In this document: one piece after another, positions 1 to 12,001 of the stretch | How the letters are laid out: every line of letters begins with the position of its first letter | Position numbering within the stretch: position 1 is the first letter of the stretch | The notes under the pieces: model-generated | What the model was told of the DNA's origin: nothing | What the model saw: the letters and a program-made list of their open reading frames with translations, nothing else | Databases searched by the model: none | Program-made: the position numbers and the translations under genes | Source: Hemicentrotus pulcherrimus | Lineage: Eukaryota > Echinodermata > Echinoidea > Camarodonta > Strongylocentrotidae | Direction: 5' to 3' | Assembly: GCA_003118195.1 (NCBI GenBank) | Contig: BEXV01000137.1 | Coordinates: forward strand, 206,646-270,645 | Length of the DNA stretch: 64,000 bases

Positions 1-433
1 GGGGGGGGGGGTGTCTTGTTTTTTGAAAGCATTGTGTATAGTACTTTCGCTTTTCATTTCGATATAGTTCAAATGCAATTTATATACTTTATTCGTGAAA
101 AACAATATTCCAAATTATAGCTTTAGGTGACTTGAGATAAATCCAAGAATTTCGGGTGGGTCTCAGACCAAAATGTCATCGCCAAAGTACATATTCATAA
201 CCAGAAAAGTACATGTTACATGTTCTACATGATCCCGTTGATGTGGGCGATAAGTCAATAAACGAAATTGAGTGGGTGATATTTACATTTTTGAAAAATG
301 AAACCGGAATGGAGGGCAAAGGGTCAATGTCATTGTTGTTTTGAACGGTGGGTTTCTTTTTAACTTGAAAGGAACATTCGAGATAGGTTGACGAATGTTG
401 AATCCAATTATTATAGACTGCATGTGTGTTTGT

Positions 434-511
434 GAAGAGATTGAGAGAAGAGAAACATAGGAAGGGAGAGAGAGAGAGAAAGCGAGAGAAAGAGAGGGAA
501 AGAAAAGAGAG

Positions 512-549
<38 letters not shown>

Positions 550-645
550 AGAGAGAGAGAGAGAGGGGGGAGAGAGAAAGACAGACAGAGCGACCGACAG
601 AGAGACAGACATAATGTAAATAGGGAGAGAGAGAGAGGAGAGGTT
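434..645. repeat. (GA)n purine tract
   Basis: A nearly pure purine run on the + strand, with a (GA)n core at about 517-541 and interrupted GAGG/GACA variants on both sides. Frames through it give only R/E- or S/L-rich low-complexity peptides. Similar tracts recur throughout the window. Confidence 0.9.
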
Positions 646-1984
646 GTGACTCGATGAAAATTGAAAATTGAAAAATCCCTTGGATATGACCTAAAATCGA
701 AGGCCATTTGAGCTTGACAAAGCACAATCTTGCCTTCGTATCACTAATTACTAGTATATAATTGGAAATGAATATTTGTCCACGGTTTAGGATTTATCTT
801 TATCTACTAATCCTTTTGCTATGTTAGTCATCGATGTCATTTTGTGCTTCAGAGGATTACTTTTCGTTGAAAGCTTGTGATGTCTTTACTAAACGTCGAA
901 AAACAACATACACTGTTAAAACATTAACTTCATTAGAGTTTTTTGGAGAGAAAGTCATTCGGTGCATTAGTATAATCATCGTTTACCTGTTGCCAAAAGT
1001 GATAACCGATTTTCTGCAGTTCAAACAGGTCTCTATGTAGTGTTCGAGTTAACAAAATATGGTTATTAGATTGTAAAATGTTAGTTATATCCAAGTGAGA
1101 TATACGCCTGTTATCGACATCCAACTTCAATTTCATGCCAACTTCAACTTCACACTCTCTAAATCGAACATTCATTAGCATTTTCTTCCCCTTTCCTTAA
1201 TATTGCTAAACCCTTTTTTCATCTAATTTTTCCATCCCCAGCTCTCGAAAGTTATGTCAGGTAAATGTATTATTTGCGTAAAAATTTAATTATATTCCAT
1301 CCCCTATGTTCAGCAAGATATGCATCCTACACAAAATCTCTGAACATGTATTTCGGCTCGATAAAACGAAACAAAAATGCAGCTAAGTTTGACCTTAAAC
1401 CACTAAGAACTGCGAATCAGAACTTAGATTGGTTTTGTTGTTTGTTTGTTTTGTTTTATCGGCCTTTCGGCTAAGATCATGAATAGTCATATCATGTGTT
1501 TTTATTTGTTTGTTTAGTAATTAAAAGTTAAAATTATTTTTTACGAACATCTCATTTTTAATCTACAAAAGCCCATAGCTGGTTTGAAAAAAACTATGAT
1601 ACCAGGGACGCCCGGTATTCTGGGTTCGCTCTATGGCATCCGATTCCATCGGATTGCATCCCTTTCCTCTTCCCACTCCTCTCCATCGCATCGCTTACCG
1701 GAGGTGGATAGCGAGTCCTCCTCGTTAGTGTATCATGTCGAGCGGGGCCTAATATCAATCGTCACCTTTCTTGCTATCTGATACAGGCTCTGGCTCGGAG
1801 GTGGACATCCGCCAAGACCAGGGACAAGCGGCTGTCCAATGCGCATCAAACTGATCAATATAAATAAACGCAGGATTTATAGAGACATCTCCGTGTGTCA
1901 AAGTAACAGCACGGATCTTAAAGGCCACGTTTAGATGGTCATAGCAGCTAGGAGTCGATGGAGTACCTACGCGGGCGGGGAGCG

Positions 1985-2092
1985 AAAAGAAGAGGGGAAA
2001 AGGTGAAAGAAGAGAGAGAGAGAGAACAAGAGAGAGAGAGAGAGAGAGAGGGAGAGAGGATGATATGGGAAGGGAACAACCCCCCCCCCCCC
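1985..2092. repeat. (GA)n tract followed by poly-C
   Basis: A GA-rich purine tract (about 1985-2059) is followed after a short spacer by a run of 13 C (2080-2092). A purine tract next to a C homopolymer also occurs elsewhere in the window, suggesting joint slippage or a shared element end. Confidence 0.85.
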
Positions 2093-2491
2093 GAAACGTT
2101 CCCTAAACCAATTTTCTAGTTAACTTTTCATTTTTTCACATCCACCGATTAAGGTATGTGCCCCCTCCCACATGTCACTTCCTCATCAACAATCTATATG
2201 AATGATTTACGCTCCTGTCAATGATTAGGTAATACAGTTTGACAAGATTCACCTAAATTTTCTGCTTGTAAATGTGACAGACATTGTGGAAATATATATA
2301 TTTTTAAAATCTAAATAAGATCTCGACCAATGGTCTAAATTATGTGTCGCCTCTTGCATGTGAAAAGAAAACAAAATCAGTGGATGCAAGTCCTTTAAGC
2401 GTGCTCTGAAGAAGAAGAATCTGTGACGTCAAAATGTCGATGGACGTTGACGGATAGTGTTGACTTTCATGGGTCATCTGTTGGACATTAA

Positions 2492-2699
2492 CTCTCTCTC
2501 TCTCTCTCTGTTTTCCCCTCTCCCTCTGTCTCTCTCCCTCCCTGGTTCTACCTCTTTCTGTATAATATGTCTTTCACTTTTGTCTCTCAGCCACTTTCTC
2601 TATAACTCTTAATTATTTTCCCATTTTCTCTCACTATTTTGGGGTGTGTCTCGGACCTGTAATCATTATTCCCCTGTGAAACTCATGTGCTCTCCCTCC

Positions 2700-2737
<38 letters not shown>
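2492..2737. repeat. (TC)n pyrimidine tracts
   Basis: Two TC microsatellites (2492-2509 and 2702-2737) lie within a pyrimidine-biased stretch. The overlapping open frame at 2646-3035 is a by-product of the repeat. Confidence 0.85.
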
Positions 2738-2739
<2 letters not shown>

Positions 2740-4405
2740 ATCTCTGTCACCCTCCAATCATTAATTTACTTTACATAACCATGGACCTAATAAGTAACCA
2801 TCGAAAATCTATCACCTTTTTTTTTTGGGGGGGGGGCCTTTCCTCAATCGTTGGGTGTTTCATGGCGGTGTCATATTTATCCCTCCATGAAACTCGAATT
2901 CTATCTCTGTTTGGCACCCCCTCTGTTTTCACTTCTTCATCTATTATAACCCTCGATTTCTTCTTCTTTCTGTCACAGTTTGGGTGTGTCTCGCGAGTGT
3001 CATCTTTAGCCGTGTTCGAAAGAAATGTTTTGTGACAAATGACTTGATGAAGGATTACTGTACAAAGCAATATTTGTAAAATATATGACTTGTTCCAAAC
3101 ATTCGATGGTTATCGACATAGATCAAATTGTTCTTTTATTTTTTATTCCAAATCTTTTTTACAATGATCTCAAATGAGAAATTAATCTAATCAAATCATA
3201 ATCATCATTCGGGAATTCTATGTTTTTAGAAGTCTGTGTATGCATGCAAATTAGTTATTGACCAAACGATGTGTAATGATATTTGCGACGCTTTTCGTGT
3301 TAGACTTTCATTCATAAAATAACTTGTGTTTTGGTTTACCTTCGCCATGGAAGATGGAATCTCATAAGTTCTTATGAATGTTATCACTAAACTTACATCA
3401 AATACAAATCACTCTTGCGAATGTTAAACTAACCGTAGGCCCATGTATTTTTTTGTTTGTAAAACCCCGAGCACAACCTTGGTTTGAAAGCATAACATGA
3501 GTGCATAATCGGCATAGTTAATCATGCTAACAAAAACAAAGCCTTTTAAGTTTAGGTGATACGAGATTACTGAAAGGACAAAGGTCGCGTAATTGTCGTC
3601 AGTATGAGATGTGAACATGTTTTTGTCTTGATTAGAGGATGGGTCGCTATGGAAACCGTCACCAATGAACAAACTGTGCAATAAGGGAAACCTTTAATTG
3701 GAGTAAGATGTCATGAAGACGAACGTTTAAAAAAAAAGAGATTTTAGTAAACGTCATTTAAATTTCTTAGTAGAAACCGTCACCCCTACACAAATGTATA
3801 TTGCTTTATCATCTATAATTTCTTTGTTAATGAATTCATTTGTCAGATACCTTGTACACATGCAAAAGAAGAGAAGAGGAAAAAAAATTGATATAACTAG
3901 ATTTTACAAATTCTCAAAAAAAGACTTTCTAAAATTGTACACAAACTGTGAAAACTCGATGTAGGCCTGCGATATGGTCGTTGTTGCAAATTTATCTTCA
4001 AAACATCACAGACTCTTTCAATGAGCCACCAGCGTGGAAAATGTAACAGAATATGGTGTAAGCAAATAATAAGACGGAGTTTCATGACACTTTTACATTC
4101 AATGCAGCTGTGTCTTCGGGGTAATCGAAGGTACTTATACAGGTTTCAAGAAAATAACTTGGACAAGATTTCGAGCAGATGTTGGGCGAACATTTATTCG
4201 GCACTACTAGCCTGCCAGGTTGGATTATCACGTTCTTAACCTGTATAAACCTTACGCGTATTATTTTACAGTGGCTGGGCAAGCTTGGCTTTTATCGACC
4301 CTCTTCAACATGAATGTATAGCGTAGTAAGTGATCATGATAGGGCTGTAATTCAATCTTCGGAAACATTAAGGGATTTAAGTTGGATTTGAGGGGGAGAA
4401 GTATG

Positions 4406-4415
4406 TATATAAAAG
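4406..4415 (+). promoter_or_regulatory. TATA box of candidate promoter A
   Basis: TATATAAAAG is a full-match TATA box. It lies 30 bp upstream of the inferred start of a GC-richer stretch that ends at a consensus splice donor (5192). Established knowledge: TATA boxes place transcription starts about 25-32 bp downstream, which predicts a start near 4436. No transcript evidence is available to me, so the promoter is inferred from the TATA box plus donor pair. Confidence 0.45.
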
Positions 4416-4435
4416 AGAGAGGGGACACGCTTGAT

Positions 4436-5191
4436 AAAGAGACGTGAGCACATGTCGGCTCGGGTTTGAGTGAAAGTATGGAGAGTTATTTCTGCCTCTC
4501 TCAAATGGAGCGCACGCCGCTACCAGGCATGGTATCGCGTAAACCGACGCATGAGCGTCCGAGCTGTGATGCTGGGATGCCGAATACCTGAGGGGTGTAA
4601 AGAGATAGCAAGTACACAGCATCATCAAGTAAACTTCATCAGAAAGAGTTATACCGTCAGCCAGCGAGTACCGTGTTCATCACGCTCTCCATTCCCTTCC
4701 TAGTTTGAAAACGTGTTGAGTTACCGCTCCTTGATTACTGTTGCCTGGTTTATTTTCGTCCGCTTCGGCCCCTGCCTTCATCGGCCACCCCGCCGTGCAC
4801 AACCAAGCTGTCTCCCCGTGCCCTTTCGAACATACTTGGATGACATAAGGAAAGATAAAGCAAGAGAGATACAGCGAGGGAGAGAGATAGAGAGAGATAC
4901 GGAGAGAGAGAGAGGGAGAGAGAAACTCCAGCCTTGGAACTCGAGGACCGTGTGTTGAGGTTTGCACCTGTCTTGGTTTGATCTTTTGGAATAGTTAAGG
5001 AGTGAGCAGTCCATCCCTGCTCTCTGCATGTGCGCCCTCCATCGCACCGCCATCATCAACATCATCATCTTCATCACCACGCATCGCATAGCGAGTCACC
5101 CGCACCTCTTCTTTTGGATATATTCACCACTACCAGGATAGCATCCTGCAGTATTAACCTCACACGATACGAGCTCACTTTCAACTCCCAG
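4436..5191 (+). other. Candidate non-coding first exon A (5' UTR)
   Basis: The start is inferred from the TATA box at 4406-4415. The end is CAG followed by GTAAGT (5192-5197), a strong donor. Base composition is GC-richer than the flanks and it contains a GA tract (about 4862-4922), which would lie in the leader. Several upstream ATGs open short frames only, for example 4478-4591 (37 codons) and the ATG near 5026, which stops before the donor. No long ATG frame runs into the donor, so it is called untranslated leader. The downstream partner exon is not identified in this window. The exon could be shorter, or one of several alternative leaders. Confidence 0.35.
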
Positions 5192-5849
5192 GTAAGTCCA
5201 ATTCTATCTCTATACCTCCACTTTATTCGTCTCCACCTCTCGAGAAACCGTGAAAGTAATACTGGCGCTAAAATTTGTGATTGTTTTCATAACTTGTGGT
5301 GGCGTAAGTGGTGCCGATTTGCGTTTTAAACTAGCTCATATTACAATAACATTCAAACAACCTCTAAGATGGATTCGTAACGACGCTGGCTGTTAGTAGA
5401 AGTGAAAAGAACTTGTGGTTGCCTTTGAATGCAGCTTGTTCAAAGCAGTAAATAAGACGGTAGTCATGGAAACGTGCAATTCTTACAAACCTACTTCGGT
5501 GTTTATTCAGCATTGGTTACAAATTGTGCCAGCCTTGGAGCTCAATATCCTAGTAAGTTAACTCTTTTACGGGGCTTTTGCCAATTGCAAACTGCAAAAT
5601 GCTCTAAACCTCTGCTTATGGTCGTAGCAGTAAGTTTAGCATCGTTTAGTCATACGAACAGCTTCAAGGAGTGTTGAAAAACAACGATGGGCTTGGATTT
5701 AGGATGGCCCAAGATAGTACGCGTAAGTCTGGCGAAGATGAAATCAAGATGTCTGCTCAAGGACCAATTTAGATACCAGTCGGGTACCTTAACCCTTTGA
5801 CATCTTCTCAGTTTAGACCTCTTGTGTTTTTCTATGAAGTAGAAGGATA

Positions 5850-6275
5850 GGGAGGGGAGTGGAAGGGAAGGGCAGAGGAAGGAGGAGAGGGGGAGGAAGA
5901 GAGGAGAGGGGGAGGGTGGTTAGAGAAAATGGGAGATGAAGCATGAAGGACGGGGACATTGCACATTATGGTACTTTTGCAATGTTTTGGTTTTATCTTA
6001 CTAATAGGTTTATCTTTTATTGATTTTTTAAATTATTGTTCCAAAATCTGTTTTATCTATACATGTTGTCGTTTAAATTATCGTATCGTTCTAGAAGGTA
6101 TATTGTTTAAGACTACGTTTAAATGAGAAAAAAATAGTAGGAGCTGATTTAATGTTGTCATTAAATGAGTTCCATAGCTGNAGAGGGGTAGAGGCTTAGA
6201 GGAGGGGGTGGGAACGGAAGGGGGCGGAGGCGATGACGGATGGGAAGGGAGGGGAAGGACTGGAGGGGAAGGTTA
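5850..6275. repeat. G+A-rich tracts (two blocks)
   Basis: Imperfect purine blocks at about 5850-5935 (GGGGAGGG type) and 6182-6275 (GGAAGGGG type) are separated by ordinary AT-rich DNA. A single unresolved base (6181) immediately precedes the second block. Confidence 0.8.
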
Positions 6276-7834
6276 GCCAGAGAGACATGGACGGCGATAT
6301 GAATGTATCTATGATCATCCGTGTTGTTTTTCTAAGACGCAACATTCTTGGTCCCTTGCCATGCTATCACGCTGGATAGCAATAGATAATTGGCGCCGCT
6401 CCTTTAATTGCTCGAATCTCAGATATCATCCTTTACGTTTATTGTTTTTATATCCTTCAGTTCGTCATGGGATGTTAGCAATCAGCATAGAGAAAACAAT
6501 AATTGTAATAAATGAATCACATGTTTATATATTTGTAATGTGAAGGTACTGTAAGATACCATAGTGAAAATGACTGAATTGTGCATGAATATATCTTACC
6601 GCTCGAAAAAATATTTCAGAAAGTTAAGACAAAACATTTAGGCATATTACTAAGTCTGTGTGTAAAATTTGCAAAATGAGAAATATGTTTATTTATATTT
6701 TGTTTCAAAATACCTACAGTGTTTTATTAAAAGAAAAAAACTATTCGATGTTCCTTTGTTTATACTTTTCCCTTTACAGTTCATCATAATATGAAATCGC
6801 AGCTTTTTAATAATGCAGAGATCGTATATAATATCATTGATTGTTCACATGCTAATCAGGCTATTTCATTTTATATTTATTGATATGCAATCTACTCCTT
6901 CAACTGAACCTGTTATTTGTAAAGATGGAAGGCATTTTTTTTTTCGTCTGGTAATTAACCAGAAATATATTTAGCAAATTTTGTGTACACTGCCGCCGTC
7001 AACCACAGAATAGATAGACACATCAATTCTCAGAGTAAAGACTCATTTGTCATGTATACTGAAGGGAAATTAGTTGTGTATGAATCATTGTACCCTTCAA
7101 TAATTATTCCCCGATAGGTCAAAGGTTAACATGCTTCCCGCCGTCGATTAATTTATAAGATGGTCTTTTAAAAGATACCCTCCCCGTAACATTTCAAGAC
7201 CAAAGTGTACTCTGATAGTTCTGATGTCGGGGCAAGCATTCCATTTCTTCAATCGTTGCCTAAGACATCGTTAGGGGGTAGATTCCTGATCAATTCACCG
7301 TAATGTACTCACAAAGGCTCTCTCTCTTATTTCACGCTAGAACTTTCCAACAATTTGTTTCTGTAATGGCGGATCTCCAATGGCACGAGGTTAGAGTACG
7401 TGACGACAGCCTATCATGCTCCGAGGCTGGGTGGCTGGTTTAGAGTGGTATCCGCCATTCCGCTCCCTTAATTGAATTGACGCGAAAGGGAACTGACTGG
7501 CAGATGTTTCTGTCATTGCTATCAATACGACCAGGGAGTTTGCAGAAATTTTGATGTGACTATGTTCATAGGAACTTGGATACTGCATTCCCTCACATCT
7601 CTACCAACTCCACATCTCTTTTGCTCAGTCATTGCTACCATATTCCTTATATTGTCTGACTCTCTTAAGAGCTCTCACTTCATCCTGTTCACCTGCTTCT
7701 CCTAAACGATATCCGTCCGCCGTTTCCTTCCCATTCAGTTGTCTCTTAATATACTTTTAATGGTAAAGAAAGCTCAATACAGTCATTACCTAAACGTTTA
7801 TGTACTATAAACACGCCATTGTCACATACCAACC

Positions 7835-7929
7835 TTTAAAGATAAAGTTAAATTCTGGTCATGTGATTGCATTGTGAAAGAAACGGTGTGGAATCTATCA
7901 GAAAGGGTTGATCATCTAGTATTATAAGT
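7835..7929 (+). repeat. Dispersed repeat family 1, copy a
   Basis: This ~95-bp segment, which includes TTTAAAGATAAAG and then ATTGTGAAAGAAACGGTGTG, matches the reverse complement of 31457-31550 at close to 90% by eye across the whole length. Two copies in opposite orientation 23.6 kb apart indicate an interspersed element rather than local duplication. The TTTAAAGATAAAG end recurs in shorter copies at 8208, 21211 and 21542. Class (SINE, MITE or other) cannot be told from these two copies. Confidence 0.75.
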
Positions 7930-8207
7930 ATTCGTGTGCATTGCAAGGTTCTGGAATCATCAAAATGATAAGAAATTTGGCCAAATATTGGCAAAGTTAC
8001 AAGTACTGTACACAGAATGATCTATATGGGACTACACGAGCGCATTGGGGAAAAAAACCTACCCCGATTTTTACGATGTTTCAAGTCATATTTAGAATAT
8101 GAAGGCATTTGAAGAGCCATGCTCTTCAGGGAACATGTTTAATCTGATGTTATTCCACCCTTGCATAATAACAATGAAAACGCTCACAAATTATTTTTTA
8201 CCTCTTC

Positions 8208-8230
8208 CCAGAACTCAACCTTCTCTTTAA
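8208..8230 (-). repeat. Dispersed repeat family 1, end fragment
   Basis: This 23-bp stretch is identical to the reverse complement of 21211-21233 and closely related to the terminal part of the copies at 7835 and 31550. It lies 280 bp downstream of copy a, in the opposite orientation. Confidence 0.6.
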
Positions 8231-9960
8231 CGTCATACTTTTCATATCCGTAGTGACTTGAATATCAACGTTATTAGTTCTCAAACACCGAACACAATTT
8301 TCTCTGTTAATTGACATTTTGAGGCACTGATTTGGCATTATCCGCCAAAGTCAGTATACAAGAATTAAGAAAGTAAAACAAAAGAAGCAATGGCACACAC
8401 AATTTCTTTTTCGCCCTACAGTTTTAAAACTGTCTAGAAAAATGCTATAAACAAAATAGTAATGCTTTTAATAATTGTTTAATCTATAAAAAAAATCGAA
8501 GATTCCCTCTATAAAACCATGTCTCCCTTTAAATTTAGTGATCATCTTTCTTTCAATAATTGTGTGTCAGCCATTTCTAAGTCTGTAGTAGAGTGATCTC
8601 CGTCTACATTGATTGGTGAATTCTGAAGACCACGTGAAACTTCGATTGTTCATGGCTAGAAAGGCATTAACTGGATGGTTATATTAAAGTGAGGTGAGCC
8701 TTTCTGGTTCTGAGAAACATGCCTGTTGAGTTGACACGCTCTACAAACATTATCAAATCTTGGTTCTATCTCGATCTTTTAATTTCCTCTCCTCTGCTCT
8801 CCAGTATCCTCTCTTCCATCTTCTTCATTCGTCTCTCTCTCCCTTATCCGCCGTTTCTCTTCGTACCATTCCATGACAATTCTGGACCCATGTTTCCTCA
8901 GGCAAACAAGAATGTTTAATCTTTATTCCATATCGCTCTTGCGAGCTTCAGATTCCCGTGCAACATTCCTGTATCGTTAATTGCACTTGAGCTGACCCCT
9001 GAACCTTTTATAAAATGGCGTCAAAACGATGATAAATTACTCGTGAGATACTCTTACTTTTGTATATACATGTATATTTGAGAGAATCCCAGATCATAGA
9101 ATAACGTCAGAACATTTAACAGACACGTGACAGAGACGAGTAAACTGAAAAGCTGCAGAGCTCGACGATCAGTAACATTTATCTTTGTCTATCATATTTC
9201 GTTATGTTTTATAGACAACGATTAGTATTCAAGGCGTACCAAAATAATAATCATACGCTTTCAAATGTTGTTTTTTCTTTACCATTTAAATATGGTCAAT
9301 GTAAATATCTCTTTAAATATATTGAGTACAATAGAAGAAAAATAATGTTAGCTGATATGTGCTTTGGTACATTGAAGTTTCTTGTTTCTTGACAGAGCCA
9401 TCCATGTTATTCGTGCCATAGCCATTGTGTAATATGTACATACTTTGATACATCTGCGGATCTACCAAACTAAAGGCAGCGAAATATTCTTTTTGAAATT
9501 TGTCAGACATTTATATCAAGATGATGAATTGACTGAAATATTTTTAAAACTATGTATTTTCTATCATCATCGTACTCGCAGCATTAGAAGAAAAATAATT
9601 AATTAATTCAGATATTTGAAAAAATAGAATCCTTGTCGACGAAGCAATGTCGATGGGTGATGGTACCACACAGTCTATGATACATCGTAACATTAATTTG
9701 TAACCAAAGAACTGCTTGGCGTAACTCGAGCTGGCAATAAGCTATGATACTCGTCATTGTGTATCGGATTGTTAACGAAATCGAAACTCCCACATCCCAA
9801 GAGCTCGGGTAGCAGACGGGTAACAGCGCATTAGAAGAATTGAATGTCAATCTCAGTGTCACTTGGCGCGAATGCCCTTGCATTTTGTTGTCGGGGTGCA
9901 ATCGTTTCAAATTGACCGTGTGTGTTTGTGTGTGTGTCTCAAATCTAAAAAAAAAAAGAT

Positions 9961-10960
9961 CACACATAATCTTTTTTCCTTATATTCCCCTTTGAACAAG
10001 ACGAGAGTATGTGTGTAGTGTAAACTGGAAAAGGCATAGTGTCCCACAGTATGTTCACAGTGTGGACAGATTGTGAACATGGTTTGTTCGCATTGTCAGC
10101 ACAATTAAAAGTCTCACAAAACTTATGTACACTGTGATTCTTTTCGTATAAAAGAAAATGTGACATACTGTGTCCAAATGTACACACAGTGACTATGGTT
10201 TTCACATCGCTACACAATGAAAACATTTCTCATACTATGGCCAGTGTGAACATGATCTACATCCTCTCTGTAGAGAATACACATTGTGTTTTTCTTTGTT
10301 TGAATAATTATTAAGTCACACTGTGTTCAATAAGTTTGACAAACTCTGTGAATACAGCATGTTTTTCTCTTAAATTCTCAATACTGAAAAATTTCTAAAT
10401 ATTTTCTGTGATGCCTATTCACTGTGGATCTCGATGTTGATAAAAACGTCATACTTAAAACTTTTTACGTCAACGACACTGTGAGAGTGTTTCAAGTTCT
10501 CTCTGTGATGCCTCCAAACTGTGATATTCTTTATGGAAAATGTGTCACGCTGTGCCCTAAAGCGTGAACATTTTATTCATTTATTCATCTTTTTATTTTT
10601 TTACCATTTATGGGATGATACATCCTTTCCAGCACGAGTGTTGTTTTCCATAGGTTACACACATTATTTTCTTTATATTCACATTTGTACAAGACAAGAC
10701 ATATTTGCGAAGTGATTACAGCATGTTTAAGTGTTCCAAATATTTTCTTCTATACAGACACACTGTCAATTTCTCTGTGGAAAATTCGTTACACTGTCTC
10801 AAAATGTTTGAAAACCCTTTGAAGACAGCGTGTTTCGATCGTCACCTGTGGAAGTGTTCCAATATTTTCTGTGATGAATAGGCCTACATGCGTGTACTGC
10901 CATTTTAATTTGTGGAGAAAATGTGTCACACTGTGTGTGAAAACGTGTAAAATAGGTGTG
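9961..10960. repeat. CACAGTGTG odd-palindrome array (left block)
   Basis: About 1 kb is saturated with CACAGTGTG/CACACTGTG and one- or two-base variants. Exact copies lie at 10056-10064, 10317-10325 and 10927-10935. Longer modules recur: a ~50-bp segment at 9961-10012 is repeated at 10658-10706 (offset 693), and a module running from ACAGC(A/G)TGTTT to AATATTTTCTGTGATG appears from about 10354 and 10826, with a partial copy at about 10717. The 13-mer AGTGTCCCACAGT (10038-10050) is shared with the right block at 60814-60826. It is best described as an old degenerate satellite or the repeat-filled interior of a transposon. No coding potential is seen. Confidence 0.75.
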
Positions 10961-11939
10961 TTTGCAGTATCAGTACATCAGCCATTTACTAGATTCAAAT
11001 TTAAAATTATAAACTTAACATCATGAAACTACGCAAATTGTTGCACCAAATACCTTTAAAATTAGGGAAATAGCCCGTCTTGTTATCCGAGGCAGCAATA
11101 TGCCAAAGCAAATGCATTTGTAGATTTCTCAAACATCATTTGGACACCAGCGGCGCCTGTGATGTTGTTTTTTCTTTACGAGATCGGCAAAGGACTTGTC
11201 AACGATGACGTACTAGATGACGTAGAATTTTAGTCTAACGTGAATCGGAGATGTTATTTGATGACTTACCCGTTTAATATGGTCTTATATTACTCCATCT
11301 CGATAATATTTGATCCTCTTAATAACCGTTTCACACCCTTCTGAAGAGGAAAATGTAAATGATTAACTAGACGACGTAACAATGTTATTTCCACTACATT
11401 TGATGAGACATTTTCAAGGGGCACCTATATCATATCTTACCGAGCGAATGAAATATAAAAGAATAAAGTTAATCAAAATAATTTGAGGAGCGATAGCTTG
11501 TTATCCTTTTATGACTAGAATGTTAACCATTTTCGCTGAATGATAATGAATATTTTCTCTCTCGAATGAAAGCATTGCTCATTTCATTCACGTTCATAAT
11601 CAAAGCCAATTTGGAGCAGACGAGCTGAGTTGAATAACAATTGACCTAATTAGCACAGAATGAGTGCGTAACAAAAAAAATTGGTGCTCCGCAGACGGTT
11701 CATACAAAACGATTATCGGTTAATTTAAGCGATTATTTTGTTGTCTGAGGAATGTGTGTTAAAACACACGTGTTCAAGTCAAGTGCGATGGTAAGTTTTA
11801 ATACTTCATCCATCTTTTTCATGAAAGAACTTGCCGGTGAGTGAGACCTGCTTTTTGCATCAAGTTCCCGACCTTCAGACTGCACCAAGAGTGTTGACAG
11901 TCTGAATTAGGCGAGCGTAAACCTCGCAGGGCGAGAAAA

Positions 11940-12001
11940 CAAAATGGCGCTTTGTCTTCGTCCTCTCTCCATTCATCTGGTTTCTAGATTGCGCGTGCGC
12001 G
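11940..12001 (+). promoter_or_regulatory. TATA-less promoter B elements (YY1, NRF-1 type)
   Basis: CAAAATGGCG (11940-11949) fits the YY1 core, and the alternating GCGCGTGCGCG (11991-12001) fits the NRF-1 palindrome class. Both are established marks of CpG-type, TATA-less promoters. They lie 340-400 bp upstream of a strong splice donor at 12342. Promoter identity is inference. Confidence 0.35.

Larger units (their letters stand above)
1..4405. other. Non-coding flank rich in GA/TC tracts
   Basis: No gene is supported here. The open frames over 434-645 and 2646-3035 are translations of GA or TC tracts (Ser/Leu- or Arg/Glu-rich) and are not credible proteins. The stretch holds purine and pyrimidine tracts, a C13 run, a T10G10 junction at 2817-2836, a CRE-like palindrome TGACGTCA at 2424-2431 and an RFX-like X-box at 3643-3656. 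A somewhat GC-richer segment (about 1600-1980) could be regulatory, but no clear exon boundary is visible. I see nothing else between 2840 and 4405. Confidence 0.6.
5192..11930. other. Intron-like/intergenic stretch with repeats
   Basis: AT-rich sequence with no supported gene. It contains purine tracts (about 5850-5935 and 6182-6275), an X-box-like site (5460-5473), two copies of a dispersed repeat core (7835-7929, 8208-8230) and the CACAGTGTG array (about 9961-10960). Weak GTAAGT-like donors near 5552, 5631 and 5731 lack convincing exons. The minus-strand frame at 9608-9967 (119 codons) matches no family I recognise and has no splice or promoter support. Confidence 0.55.

Noticed and set aside
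176..727. 183-codon minus frame, with overlapping Ser/Leu-rich frames
   Set aside because: Runs through the (GA)n tract; low-complexity artefact.
2646..3035. 129-codon + frame
   Set aside because: Starts in a (TC)n microsatellite and crosses T10G10; not protein-like.
8966..8995. miR-92-like word ATTGCACTTG with an upstream GTGCAA
   Set aside because: Similarity to the known mature form ends after about ten bases and the flanks do not form an extended stem.
9608..9967. 119-codon minus frame
   Set aside because: No recognised domain or splice support, AT-rich background, and adjoins the CACAGTGTG array; length is within chance expectation.
10056..10064. CACAGTG resembles the V(D)J/RAG recombination signal heptamer, and echinoderms carry RAG-like genes
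   Set aside because: At the three sites checked by eye (near 10056, 10131 and 10190) no nonamer-like sequence sits at 12-bp spacing, and none was noticed at 23 bp elsewhere. The palindromic form and array context point to a repeat instead.
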